In this document: positions 1 to 7,445 of the stretch, in pieces | How the letters are laid out: each line of letters starts with the position of its first letter | Position numbering within the stretch: position 1 is the stretch's first letter | DNA from: Halieaceae bacterium | GTDB lineage: Bacteria; Pseudomonadota; Gammaproteobacteria; Pseudomonadales; Halieaceae | Length of the DNA: 14,564 bases | Assembly (NCBI GenBank): GCA_003523185.1 | Contig: DPGN01000087.1 | Location: forward strand, 1 to 14,564 | Direction: 5' to 3' | Notes under the pieces: generated by a model | Seen by the model: the letters and a program-made list of their open reading frames with translations, nothing else | Database searches by the model: none | What the model was told of the DNA's origin: nothing | Made by a program: the position numbers and the translations under genes

Positions 1-1154
1 AGCAGTAGGGGCTCAGCGAGCGTGTCATAGACTGTCATGCGAGGGTTCAGTGATGCGTAGGGGTCCTGAAAAATCATCTGCATTCGACGTCGAAGCGCTT
101 TGAGATTGTTGCGATCAAGTCCACCTACATCGATTCCATCAAAGCTGATCTGCCCATCGGTGATCGGTGTCAACCGCAGCAATGAGCGGCCAAAGGTCGA
201 TTTGCCGCTACCGGACTCTCCGACAAGCCCCAACACTTCGCCCCGCTGGATTGATAGCGATACATCGTCAACAGCCTTGACCGGCTCATCACTATTTTCA
301 GAGGTGAAGTAGGTCTTGAGGTTGCTGGCTGTAATCAGCGTGTCTCGCTCGTTGTTGGGCTCGGGTGGCGCGCCGCTGGGAATGGCGGCCAACAATTTTT
401 GTGTGTAGGGGTGCTGTGCGTTGGTAAAGATGTCCGCGGGTGCGCCTTGCTCAACGACCAGTCCCTTCTCCATTACGACAATGTGATCAGCAATATCAGA
501 CACCACAGCGAGGTCGTGACTGATGAACAAAACGCCAATGTCGCGCTTTTCCTGCAGCGACTTAATCAAGCGAAGAATCTGGGCTTGAATGGTGACGTCC
601 AAGGCTGTGGTCGGCTCATCGGCAATCAGAAGTTTGGGCTCAGTGATGAGTGCCATAGCAATCATGACCCGCTGCCGCATGCCGCCCGAGAACTCGAACG
701 GATAGGCGCGCATAGCCGCTTCCGGGTTTTGAATACCCACTTCATCAAGTAGTTCTATTGCTCGCCGGGTCGCTGCTTCTTTGTCCGCCACACCGTGCAC
801 GAGAAGAGGCTCAATCAATTGCTCTCCAATTCGCATGTAGGGGTTTAGGCATGTCATAGGATCCTGAAAGATCATGGCAATGTCGGAGCCCCGAATGCCC
901 CGAAGTTCTTGCTCGGACAGTGCGAGCAAGTCTTGGCCATTAAATTCAGCAGTGCCAGAATCAATCCGCCCTGGGGGTTGTGGAATTAGGCCCAAAAGTG
1001 CGTAACAGGAGACCGATTTCCCAGAGCCGCTTTCGCCGATGATGGCGGTGATGGACTTCGGTTCTACCGTGAAACTGACATGTTTGACGGCTTCTGTGGT
1101 CCCGTTCCGAGTAACGAAGCTGACGCTTAAATCATTAACGTTGAGCAGACTCAT
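1..1154 (-). CDS. Oligopeptide ABC transporter, fused double ATP-binding protein (OppD-OppF type), 3' end cut by window edge
   Basis: This cytoplasmic protein would power the peptide importer whose permeases and binding protein lie just upstream. About 384 residues are visible. The first nucleotide-binding domain is complete: Walker A GESGSGKS at residues 40-47, a Q-loop in IFQDP, the signature SGGMRQR near residue 155, Walker B LLIADEP with the D-loop ALD, and the H-loop FISHD. After a linker with the HPYTQKLL motif typical of the Opp/Dpp ATPase family, a second domain begins (Walker A GESGSGKS near 311-318, then IFQDPYASLNP) and is cut by the left edge before its signature. Both Walker A motifs are intact, so both sites could be active. 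The fusion resembles GsiA/YejF-type proteins. The ATG at 1154 follows the oppC stop by 3 nt, and its Shine-Dalgarno AAGGA lies inside the end of oppC, so the genes are co-translated. The family call is firm; the substrate (oligopeptide or dipeptide) is inferred. Confidence 0.93.
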   Translation of the reverse strand, partial: MSLLNVNDLSVSFVTRNGTTEAVKHVSFTVEPKSITAIIGESGSGKSVSCYALLGLIPQPPGRIDSGTAEFNGQDLLALSEQELRGIRGSDIAMIFQDPMTCLNPYMRIGEQLIEPLLVHGVADKEAATRRAIELLDEVGIQNPEAAMRAYPFEFSGGMRQRVMIAMALITEPKLLIADEPTTALDVTIQAQILRLIKSLQEKRDIGVLFISHDLAVVSDIADHIVVMEKGLVVEQGAPADIFTNAQHPYTQKLLAAIPSGAPPEPNNERDTLITASNLKTYFTSENSDEPVKAVDDVSLSIQRGEVLGLVGESGSGKSTFGRSLLRLTPITDGQISFDGIDVGGLDRNNLKALRRRMQMIFQDPYASLNPRMTVYDTLAEPLL

Positions 1155-1157
1155 GGA

Positions 1158-2045
1158 TTAATCCTTTGAACCGCGAACATCGAGCGCGTCACGAAGACCA
1201 TCGCCGAGGAAGTTGAGAGAGAACAGCGTAATCGTCAGCGCCAAACCGGGGAAAATGAGTAGCCAGGGGTACTCCTCCATGGTTTCGGCGCCGTAGCTAA
1301 TCAGTAGTCCCCAGCTGGTTTGTGGCGGCTGAATGCCGAGACCCAGGAAGCTCAGGAAGGCCTCCAGCAACATCACGCTCGGAATTGTGAGTGTTGTATA
1401 GACAATGATTGGGCCAAGCGCGTTGGGGATGATGTGTTTAAAAATGATGGCCGAGGGAGGGAGTCCCAACGATACGGCCGCCTCGACAAATTCCTGCTGG
1501 CGTAAGGATTGCACCTGAGTCCGCATGATTCTCGCCATGGTCAACCACTCAACCGCTCCGATGGCTAAAAAAAGGAGCAGGATGTTTCGGCCGAAAACCA
1601 CCATCAGCAGGATGATGAAGATCATGAAGGGCAGGGCGTAAAGGATATCGACAAAGCGCATCATGACCGAGTCGATGCGACCACCAACATAGCCTGCAAC
1701 GGCTCCCCAAGTCACACCGATGACCAGTGCCACGGCCGTGGCAATAAAGCCAACCGCCAGTGAGATCCGGCCACCGTAGAGAATCTGTGTGAGTAGGTCT
1801 CTGCCAAAAATGTCGGTTCCCAGCCAGTGCGCAGCGGAGGGTGGTGTGGCGCCGAGGTCCAGGTTTTGAGCCTCGTAACCGTAAGGCGCAATCCAGGGTG
1901 TCAAAATCGCCAGGACGACCATCACGGTAAGCACCACGCCACCAGTGACTGCGGCGCGGTTCTTTTTAAGTCGGAGCCAGGCGTCGTGCCAGAGCGATGC
2001 ACCGTCCTCTGCTTCCATGAGAAGTGCCGTTTGTTCAGTATTCAT
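1158..2045 (-). CDS. oppC: Oligopeptide ABC transporter permease OppC
   Basis: Inner-membrane permease subunit of 295 residues, the usual OppC length. A cytoplasmic N-terminus (about 1-30) leads into the first membrane helix (about 33-53). The periplasmic segment contains HWLGTDIFGRD, a hallmark of OppC/DppC. Several further helices follow, with the EAA loop at about 188-208 (EAAVSLGLP, then HIIPN), which docks onto the ATPase. The start overlaps the oppB stop by one base (TAATG) and is preceded by a near-perfect Shine-Dalgarno AAAGGAGGTG at 2050-2059, the strongest in this operon. With OppB it should form the translocation channel. Peptide as substrate is inferred from family membership. Confidence 0.95.
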   Translation of the reverse strand: MNTEQTALLMEAEDGASLWHDAWLRLKKNRAAVTGGVVLTVMVVLAILTPWIAPYGYEAQNLDLGATPPSAAHWLGTDIFGRDLLTQILYGGRISLAVGFIATAVALVIGVTWGAVAGYVGGRIDSVMMRFVDILYALPFMIFIILLMVVFGRNILLLFLAIGAVEWLTMARIMRTQVQSLRQQEFVEAAVSLGLPPSAIIFKHIIPNALGPIIVYTTLTIPSVMLLEAFLSFLGLGIQPPQTSWGLLISYGAETMEEYPWLLIFPGLALTITLFSLNFLGDGLRDALDVRGSKD

Positions 2046-2980
2046 TAGGCACCTCCTTTGAACTGCGCTCGCAGACGCGGATTAAGCCACGCAGCGATTA
2101 CATCACTGATCAGGTTGAAGAAAACGATCAATGTCGAGAGGAACACCGTGGTGCCCAGGATCATCGTGTAGTCACGGTTAAATGCAGCCTGAACGTAAAA
2201 ACGACCCAGTCCCGGTATCTGGAAGATGGTCTCGACAACGAACGAGCCTGCAAGCAAGCCCGCAAAGGCTGGTCCTAAAAATGCGATGACAGGGATGAGG
2301 CCGCCGCGCAGGGCGTGTTGAATAACAACACGCCATTCGGGAAGCCCTTTCGCCCTGGCTGTTCTAATGTAGTCCTGCGACAAGATTTCGAGCATTCCAG
2401 CTCGGCTGAGACGCGCGATATAGGCCGCGTAGGCGCTACCCAAGGTGATCGATGGCAGTATCTTGTCTCCCGGAAGGTCTCCCCATCCAGCGATGGGTAG
2501 CCAGTCAAGATAGATGCCAAAGATCAGGACCAATAACGGCCCTAACAGGAATGACGGCATACAAATGCCAATCATCGCCATCCCCATGGGTATGTAGTCT
2601 TGCCGTGTATTGGGCCGTAGTGCAGCGAACACGCCGGCTAGAACACCAATAAGAAGGGCGAAACTCAGTGCATACAGGCCGAGCTCGGCCGTAACCGGTA
2701 GCCCACTACCTAAAATTTCGTTGACGCTTCGGCCCGGGTATTTGAAAGAGGGGCCTAGATCGCCATTACTCAGGTCACCTAAATAGGCGATGTATTGTTC
2801 ATGAAGCGGCAAATCGAGTTTGTATTGCGCCTCGAGCGCACGCTTCACCTCGGGGAGTACCGCTTTCTCACTGTCGAATGGACCACCGGGTGCGGAGCGC
2901 ACCAGAAAAAACGTCGCAGTGATCACGACGAAGATGACCGGGATCGCCTGAAGCAGTCGCCAAAAGATAAATCTCAGCAC
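2045..2980 (-). CDS. oppB: Oligopeptide ABC transporter permease OppB
   Basis: Inner-membrane permease partner of OppC, 311 residues from the start chosen here. It begins MLRFIFWRLLQAIPV, the characteristic OppB opening. The family feature FFLVRSAPGGPF follows the first helix, then comes a periplasmic loop, then five more helices. The EAA-like loop is RTARAKGLPEWRVV near residue 210. A longer reading from an ATG at 2998 is possible. The GTG at 2980 is preferred because GGGGAGG sits about 8 nt upstream of it, and because the resulting N-terminus matches the family. This start leaves one base after the oppA stop, so translation is probably coupled. The ribosome-binding site lies inside the last codons of oppA. 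Confidence 0.94.
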   Translation of the reverse strand: MLRFIFWRLLQAIPVIFVVITATFFLVRSAPGGPFDSEKAVLPEVKRALEAQYKLDLPLHEQYIAYLGDLSNGDLGPSFKYPGRSVNEILGSGLPVTAELGLYALSFALLIGVLAGVFAALRPNTRQDYIPMGMAMIGICMPSFLLGPLLVLIFGIYLDWLPIAGWGDLPGDKILPSITLGSAYAAYIARLSRAGMLEILSQDYIRTARAKGLPEWRVVIQHALRGGLIPVIAFLGPAFAGLLAGSFVVETIFQIPGLGRFYVQAAFNRDYTMILGTTVFLSTLIVFFNLISDVIAAWLNPRLRAQFKGGA

Positions 2981-2981
2981 C

Positions 2982-4625
2982 TTAGTTTGCCTCCCCATAG
3001 AGACTGCGACCGGGGTGCAGTTTCACGTATTTCAAATTGAGTGAGTCCATGAGGTTGGGGTAAATGCCTTCAACGCTTGGGTGTACTAGGTGCTTACTGG
3101 TGTAGGTGTAGATGGGGATGATGGGCATCTCGTTCATCATCATGGTTTCAGCCTTGTAGAACAGACCGTAGCGCTCATCACGAGACTTAGCCTTGGGCGC
3201 CAAGTTGAGGATGATGTCGTCAAACTCGTCACTGGCGTAGCCGGTGTTGTTGTTGCCACCGTCTGTAATAAACAAGTCTAGGAAATTGTTCGCATCGACG
3301 TAGTCTCCAATCCAGCCGCGCCGTGCGACTTGGAAGTCGCGTTGCGATACCGAGTTGAGATAGACCTTCCATTCCTGATTAGAGATGGTGACGTCGATGT
3401 TGAGTTCTTTTTTCCACATCTGCTGAACAGCCACCGCAATTTTTCGGTGTGCTTCCTGCGTGTTGTAGATGATTTCCAGCCCAGGCCATCCCTCGCCATT
3501 GGGATAGCCTGCCTCCGCCAATAGCTCGCGGGCTTTCGCGGGGTCGTAGTCGAATAGCTTGGGTGGGTTGTAACCGAGCGTGTCGGGCGGTGTGATGCTG
3601 TAGGCAGGAATAGCAGTTTCCTGCAGCACGGTTCGCGTCAGCGTGTCCCGATCCAGTGCATAGGAGAGGGCGCGGCGTACGAGTACATTGTCCACGGGAG
3701 GTCTGTCTGTGTTGACAAGGTAGTAGTAGGTTCCCAGATAGGCAGCCTGAACATAGGACGTATTGCCTCGCTTTCGGTATTCCGGAATCTTGTCCAAGGG
3801 CACGACCTGGGTGTAATGCAGCTGCTCTGCGCGGAACATGCGTTCCTCGCTCACGACGTTCTCGGTTGGATAAAAATAGACGCCGTTCAGGGCCACGTTG
3901 TCGCGATCCCAGTAATGCTCACTTTTCTTTATGATGATGCGCCGGTTGAGTGACCACTCATCGAGGGTAAACGCGCCGTTACTGACGATATTGCCAACGC
4001 GCGTCCACGGTGTGAACCGGTCGGTCATCTTTCCGTGTTTAAGCAGTGTTTCAGGATGTACCGCGAAGCTACTGTAGTGATCCATCAACTGAAGAAAATA
4101 AGGGGTGGGCGCGTTCAACGTGACCTGCAGCGTCAGATCGTCGAGCGCCTTGACACCCACTTGCTTAAAGTCGGTGATTTCACGCTTGGAGTAGGCCTCT
4201 GAATTGACAATGGGATAGAGCATGTAAGCGTAGAGAGAGCCGGTGTCGGGATGGAGCGCTCGGTTCCAGGACCAGACGTAGTCCGATGCGGTCATCGGCT
4301 CCCCATTGCTCCATTTGGCTTCCGGGTTGATGTAGAAGGTATAGACCGTTCCGTCATCGGAAATGTCCCATCGCTCGGCAACACCGGGCTCGGGCTCGAG
4401 TGTTATGGGATTTTTAACTGCTAAACCTTCGAACAAAGCGCGGATAATGTGGTTCTCGGGAACGCCCGTGACCACATGAGGGTCGAGACCCTGAGGCTCG
4501 GCTCCGTTACCGTAATGAAGGAAGCCGTCGCGGTTTCCCGACTCCACATTGCTCTCGCCACCGCCACATGCGGTGAGCAGTGCCATCAGGACACTGGCGG
4601 GTATGATCGATTGAAAAAGGCGCAT
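2982..4625 (-). CDS. oppA: Periplasmic peptide-binding lipoprotein OppA
   Basis: Solute-binding protein of the importer, 547 residues, similar in length to E. coli OppA. The N-terminus is a lipoprotein signal peptide: a short basic start, a hydrophobic core, and lipobox LLTAC with the acylated cysteine at residue 20. Residue 21 is glycine, so there is no Asp retention signal. Past the signal, NGAEPQGLDPHVVTG and later GVAERWDISDDGTVYTF are typical of the SBP_bac_5 (extracellular solute-binding family 5) fold. RALSYALDRDTL and NNFLDLF, in the second half, are also typical of OppA-like proteins. It is the first gene of a four-gene unit (oppA-oppB-oppC-ATPase) read leftward and diverges from gltX. 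The ribosome-binding site is weak (AAGAAG). Peptide specificity cannot be read from sequence alone. Confidence 0.94.
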   Translation of the reverse strand: MRLFQSIIPASVLMALLTACGGGESNVESGNRDGFLHYGNGAEPQGLDPHVVTGVPENHIIRALFEGLAVKNPITLEPEPGVAERWDISDDGTVYTFYINPEAKWSNGEPMTASDYVWSWNRALHPDTGSLYAYMLYPIVNSEAYSKREITDFKQVGVKALDDLTLQVTLNAPTPYFLQLMDHYSSFAVHPETLLKHGKMTDRFTPWTRVGNIVSNGAFTLDEWSLNRRIIIKKSEHYWDRDNVALNGVYFYPTENVVSEERMFRAEQLHYTQVVPLDKIPEYRKRGNTSYVQAAYLGTYYYLVNTDRPPVDNVLVRRALSYALDRDTLTRTVLQETAIPAYSITPPDTLGYNPPKLFDYDPAKARELLAEAGYPNGEGWPGLEIIYNTQEAHRKIAVAVQQMWKKELNIDVTISNQEWKVYLNSVSQRDFQVARRGWIGDYVDANNFLDLFITDGGNNNTGYASDEFDDIILNLAPKAKSRDERYGLFYKAETMMMNEMPIIPIYTYTSKHLVHPSVEGIYPNLMDSLNLKYVKLHPGRSLYGEAN

Positions 4626-4788
4626 GATTCTTCTTGCTCTTGGCTTTGACGCATCCTATCCAATTTTCACTGCGCGTTGTATTTAAACTACCGAATAGTG
4701 ACGTTTAAAAGCTAAGTTTCTGACTCTGCCTCAAGCCGTCTTCTGGTAAACTGCGGGCCTCAAATGAGTTGGCACACAAGAGTATCCA
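4626..4788. promoter_or_regulatory. Divergent promoter region between oppA and gltX, with an inverted repeat
   Basis: This 163-bp gap must hold promoters for both the importer operon and gltX. An inverted repeat TTTAAAC (4682-4688) and GTTTAAA (4703-4709) has its arms two helical turns apart, which is compatible with a dimeric regulator. A TAGGAT hexamer on the minus strand (4652-4657) and TAAACT on the plus strand (4747-4752) could serve as -10 boxes, but neither has a convincing -35 at normal spacing. The region assignment is safe; individual elements are weak. Confidence 0.35.
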
Positions 4789-6273
4789 ATGACCGTACGA
4801 ACCCGCGTCGCACCTTCACCCACTGGCGATCCTCACGTTGGGACGGCCTACATGGCGCTGTTCAATCGGTGTTTTGCTCGCGCGCATGGCGGTCAATTCA
4901 TTTTGCGCATCGAAGACACGGATCAAGCACGCAGCACGGCTGCCGCGGAGAAGATGATTCTCGACTCATTGCGATGGCTGGGACTCGATTGGGATGAAGG
5001 TCCTGATGTCGGTGGCGAGCATGGTCCTTATCGGCAGAGTGAGCGTCGCGATATTTACGGACAGTACGCTTGGCAGTTAGTCGAGCAGGGGGATGCCTTC
5101 GTTTGCTACCGCACGCCCGAGGAGCTCGATGTGTTGCGCGAAGCGCGGCGCGAGGCGGGAAGGTCGACTGCCCTAAAGCCTGCCGACCTCGAATTATCCG
5201 CTGAAGAGCAAGCCACTCGAAAGAGTGCGGATGCACCCTTTGTCATCCGTATGCGGGTTCCCGACGAGGGGGGAGCTTGCGTTGTGAAGGATCGGTTGCG
5301 GGGTGATATCGATTTGGACTGGGGTATGGTCGACGCCCAGATTCTGTTGAAGTCAGACGGTATGCCCACCTACCATCTCGCCAATGTAGTGGACGACCAC
5401 CTCATGGGCATCACGCATGTTATCCGTGGTGAGGAGTGGCTCAACTCGGCGCCCAAGCACCAGCTTCTGTATCAGTACTTTGGCTGGGAGATGCCAGAGC
5501 TTTGCCATATGCCGCTCTTAAGAAACCCAGATAAATCGAAGCTCAGTAAACGTAAGAATCCGACGAGTATCTTGTATTACGAGCGTATGGGCTTCCTGCC
5601 CGAGGCCTTGGTGAATTACCTGGGTCGAATGGGCTGGTCGATGCCCGATGAGCGAGAAAAGTTTTCACTCGACGACATGCAAGCGGCGTTTGATATCGAT
5701 CGTGTATCGCTGGGCGGTCCCATCTTCGATGTGGAAAAACTTAAGTGGTTAAACGGGCTCTGGCTGCGCGAAAACTTTGATAGTGAGCAGCTAAAAGAGC
5801 GATTGAAAGCATGGCTTTGGAATGACGCAACACTCGACAAAATACTGCCCCACGCGCAGGGTCGCATGGAGGTGCTCTCTGACTTTGTGCCCATGTCATC
5901 CTATCTCTTGTCGGGGGAGGTCGCACTCGACGCTGCTGCATTTGACGGTAGCGCGGAAACAACTGAAGAGGTTGTCAGACGACTACAGTTTGTTTTGTGG
6001 CGTCTGGAGGCTCAGCAGGACTGGGAGCGTGGCGCGCTGTTTGAGAGTCTGAGACAGCTCGCCGAGGCGCTTGAACTCAAGCCTAAGGCACTGTTTGCGC
6101 CGCTGTTTGTGGCGGTTTCGGGTAAGACCAGTGCGTATTCGATTCCCGATTCTATGGCGATTCTGGGGCCTGATTTGACGCGCGCACGGTTGCGTAACGC
6201 CATCGTTGTTTTGGGTGGCGTGTCTAAGAAGGCGGCTAAGCGACTCGAAAAAGAATACGCCGCACTGAGCTGA
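4789..6273 (+). CDS. gltX: Glutamyl-tRNA synthetase
   Basis: Class I aminoacyl-tRNA synthetase charging tRNA-Glu with glutamate at the expense of ATP, in the cytoplasm. It has 494 residues, a normal bacterial length. The HIGH motif appears as HVGT at residues 16-19 and the KMSKS motif as KLSKR at 251-255. The Rossmann catalytic core continues through FILRIEDTDQ and GPYRQSERRDIY, and the characteristic NVVDDHLMGITHVIRGEEW and LNYLGRMGWSMPD-type segments are present. The C-terminal anticodon-binding domain is complete to the TGA at 6271-6273. The form is that of Pseudomonas and Vibrio GltX. Because a bona fide gene here ends in TGA, TGA is a normal stop in this genome, which matters for reading the selenoprotein genes. 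No strong ribosome-binding site is visible. Confidence 0.97.
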   Translation: MTVRTRVAPSPTGDPHVGTAYMALFNRCFARAHGGQFILRIEDTDQARSTAAAEKMILDSLRWLGLDWDEGPDVGGEHGPYRQSERRDIYGQYAWQLVEQGDAFVCYRTPEELDVLREARREAGRSTALKPADLELSAEEQATRKSADAPFVIRMRVPDEGGACVVKDRLRGDIDLDWGMVDAQILLKSDGMPTYHLANVVDDHLMGITHVIRGEEWLNSAPKHQLLYQYFGWEMPELCHMPLLRNPDKSKLSKRKNPTSILYYERMGFLPEALVNYLGRMGWSMPDEREKFSLDDMQAAFDIDRVSLGGPIFDVEKLKWLNGLWLRENFDSEQLKERLKAWLWNDATLDKILPHAQGRMEVLSDFVPMSSYLLSGEVALDAAAFDGSAETTEEVVRRLQFVLWRLEAQQDWERGALFESLRQLAEALELKPKALFAPLFVAVSGKTSAYSIPDSMAILGPDLTRARLRNAIVVLGGVSKKAAKRLEKEYAALS

Positions 6274-6276
6274 GAC

Positions 6277-6705
6277 TTAACGCGGTCGGTTGAGAAGGGC
6301 GATCAGCGCTAATACTGAGACGACGACTTCAAACCCCAAAACACCCCAGGTGTAGCCTGTAAAGCTCGAAGTCATCTCGATATCTACTTGGCTGCCAGCC
6401 ACCTCAAATTTTGAATCGAGTTCACGGAACACCGTGAAGGCACGCGCAGCACCGATATAGCTGGTGATGACAAAGAGGAGCCAGAGTCCGGCCTTGAGGT
6501 ATTCCTTGATGAAGGCGGAGGCGAGAAGAATGGAGCCGATAGCGATTTCAAGACCGCCGTACATGGCCGCAATTTCCGCGTAAGCGTCTTGTGAGGCGAT
6601 GAAAATGCCTGACCACCCTGCAGGTATCTCAGGGTCGTAGACGCTGACAACACCCAGTCCAAAAAAGATGGCGCCAGTCACGCCGAGCAGTAATTGACCA
6701 AACAT
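6277..6705 (-). CDS. Small four-helix membrane protein, DUF4345-like
   Basis: A 142-residue integral membrane protein of unknown function. Predicted helices lie at about 4-22, 43-64, 69-88 and 116-138. The segment EIAAMYGGLEIAIG around residues 44-57 matches the conserved YGGLxxxxG core of DUF4345-family proteins, and the length fits that family. The ATG at 6705 has a good Shine-Dalgarno (GGAGGC) 5 nt upstream. The gene runs tail-to-tail with gltX, the two stop codons being only 3 bp apart, so no classical terminator separates them. The family call is from motif memory; no function can be assigned. Confidence 0.8.
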   Translation of the reverse strand: MFGQLLLGVTGAIFFGLGVVSVYDPEIPAGWSGIFIASQDAYAEIAAMYGGLEIAIGSILLASAFIKEYLKAGLWLLFVITSYIGAARAFTVFRELDSKFEVAGSQVDIEMTSSFTGYTWGVLGFEVVVSVLALIALLNRPR

Positions 6706-6755
6706 AAAAAGCCTCCGAGAGTTGCTCGCGACACCATAGCAAACCTCATTCTACC

Positions 6756-6784
6756 TTGACACCAGCGCCGCATCCTCGTAACGT
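6756..6784 (+). promoter_or_regulatory. Promoter of the interrupted tRNA-Ala gene
   Basis: A consensus -35 TTGACA (6756-6761) is followed after 17 bp by TAACGT (6779-6784), 16 nt before the tRNA 5' end. This would originally have driven the tRNA-Ala gene now cut at 6838. Today it would transcribe the 5' half and run into the intact tRNA 34 nt further on. The -35 is strong and the -10 moderate. Confidence 0.5.
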
Positions 6785-6800
6785 GCGGCCTCTTCGATTT

Positions 6801-6838
6801 GGGGCTATAGCTCAGCTGGGAGAGCGCAACACTGGCAG
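6801..6838 (+). pseudogene. 5' half of interrupted tRNA-Ala(GGC)
   Basis: This stretch contains the acceptor 5' strand GGGGCTA, the D-arm GCTC-AGCTGGGA-GAGC, the 5' anticodon stem CAACA and the loop CTGGCAG (anticodon GGC), then stops matching a tRNA. The missing half lies at 8329-8366: TGTTG pairs with CAACA, and the T-arm, acceptor 3' strand and CCA follow. Joined, 6801-6838 plus 8329-8366 give a 76-nt tRNA with every stem paired. The gene is therefore cut exactly at the end of the anticodon loop and is not expected to give a functional tRNA. Confidence 0.9.
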
Positions 6839-6858
6839 GGCGGTGGCACGATTGAAGT

Positions 6859-6864
6859 TATAAT
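6859..6864 (+). promoter_or_regulatory. -10 box TATAAT ahead of the intact tRNA-Ala
   Basis: A perfect TATAAT lies 8 nt before the 5' end of the intact tRNA-Ala. No good -35 sits 16-18 bp upstream, where the left junction of the element falls, so expression may also depend on read-through from the older promoter at 6756-6784. Confidence 0.4.
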
Positions 6865-6872
6865 GGACACAT

Positions 6873-6948
6873 GGGGCTATAGCTCAGTTGGGAGAGCGCT
6901 ACCGTGGCACGGTAGAGGTCGTCGGTTCGACCCCGACTAGCTCCACCA
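6873..6948 (+). tRNA. tRNA-Ala(GGC), intact copy carried in the element
   Basis: A 76-nt cloverleaf with encoded CCA. The acceptor GGGGCTA pairs with TAGCTCC (one G-U), the D-arm is GCTC-AGTTGGGA-GAGC, the anticodon stem CTACC pairs with GGTAG around loop GTGGCAC (U33, anticodon GGC), the variable loop is AGGTC, and the T-arm GTCGG-TTCGACC-CCGAC is regular. It decodes alanine GCC and GCU codons. It is not a recent duplicate of the interrupted gene: the anticodon stem and T-stem differ by compensated changes. It sits 34 bp inside the left end of the insert and probably replaces the broken gene. Confidence 0.95.
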
Positions 6949-6970
6949 AACCTTTATTCTATAAGGGTTT
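6948..6970 (+). terminator. Hairpin directly after tRNA-Ala
   Basis: AAACCTTTA and TAAGGGTTT form a 9-bp stem with one G-U pair around the loop TTCTA, starting on the last base of the tRNA CCA. No U-run follows, so it may be a processing or weak termination structure and not a strong intrinsic terminator. Confidence 0.35.
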
Positions 6971-7083
6971 GCGGTTCATCTTCGTTCGAATCCCTTGGTT
7001 AAAGATGTTGCTCTGTCCTCAACTGGCAATGATATTAACCCTCTAAGCCACACTCTTTTTTTCTCAATTCATACTCTAAATTT

Positions 7084-7105
7084 TGGGCACACGGTGGGCA
7101 CAAGG
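7084..7105 (+). repeat. Left pair of 11-bp TGGGCACAMGG repeats (putative integrase arm sites)
   Basis: TGGGCACACGG (7084-7094) is followed immediately by TGGGCACAAGG (7095-7105), so the two copies are one helical turn apart. The same unit occurs twice near the right end of the element (8196-8217), in the same orientation. Together the sites bracket the sdpR/sdpI operon. Confidence 0.6.
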
Positions 7106-7116
7106 TGTGATATCCC

Positions 7117-7150
7117 TTGACAGTTATTTAGATATTTGTCTAAATATCTA
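7117..7150 (+). promoter_or_regulatory. Promoter and palindromic operator of the sdpR-sdpI operon
   Basis: A consensus -35 TTGACA (7117-7122) precedes nested inverted repeats: TAGATATTT and AAATATCTA separated by GTCT (7129-7150), and ATTTAGA and TCTAAAT separated by 6 bp (7126-7145). The likely -10 (CTAAAT or TAAATA, 7140-7146) lies inside the palindrome, so a bound repressor would block polymerase. The expected transcription start falls close to the ATG at 7152, which has no ribosome-binding site, so the message may be leaderless. Autorepression by the ArsR-type protein encoded next is the natural reading. Confidence 0.65.
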
Positions 7151-7151
7151 T

Positions 7152-7439
7152 ATGTCTATACAGCAAACAGTCTGGAAAGCCCTCGCTGACCCTACCCGCC
7201 GCGGAATCATTCGCACCCTGAAAAGCGGATCCAAGACCGCGGGAGACATCGCCGAGGAGTTCCCGATGACGCGGGCCTCGCTCTCGCACCACTTCAATGC
7301 GCTCAAGGCAGCAGAACTGGTACGGACCGAGCGCCGCGGCCAGCACATCGTTTATTCACTCAACACATCAGTACTCGACGAAGTGGCGGCTATCCTAATG
7401 GACCTATTCGCCTCAAATGGAAAAGATGACAAGGAGTAG
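7152..7439 (+). CDS. sdpR: ArsR/SdpR-family winged-helix repressor
   Basis: A 95-residue ArsR-fold regulator. It opens MSIQQTVWKALADPTRRGII, the standard start of SdpR-like members. The helix-turn-helix is at about 29-55 (GDIAEEFPMTRASLSHH) and the wing at 60-70 (RTERRGQHIVYSL). No cysteine metal-binding motif is present, so it is not an arsenic or cadmium sensor; it belongs to the group paired with SdpI-type membrane proteins. The ATG at 7152 is chosen over upstream in-frame starts because it gives the family N-terminus and lies directly behind the operator. It is followed after 6 bp by the sdpI-like gene. In Bacillus subtilis, SdpI sequesters SdpR at the membrane; similar coupling here is an analogy, not shown. 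Confidence 0.88.
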   Translation: MSIQQTVWKALADPTRRGIIRTLKSGSKTAGDIAEEFPMTRASLSHHFNALKAAELVRTERRGQHIVYSLNTSVLDEVAAILMDLFASNGKDDKE

Positions 7440-7445
7440 CAGGGC

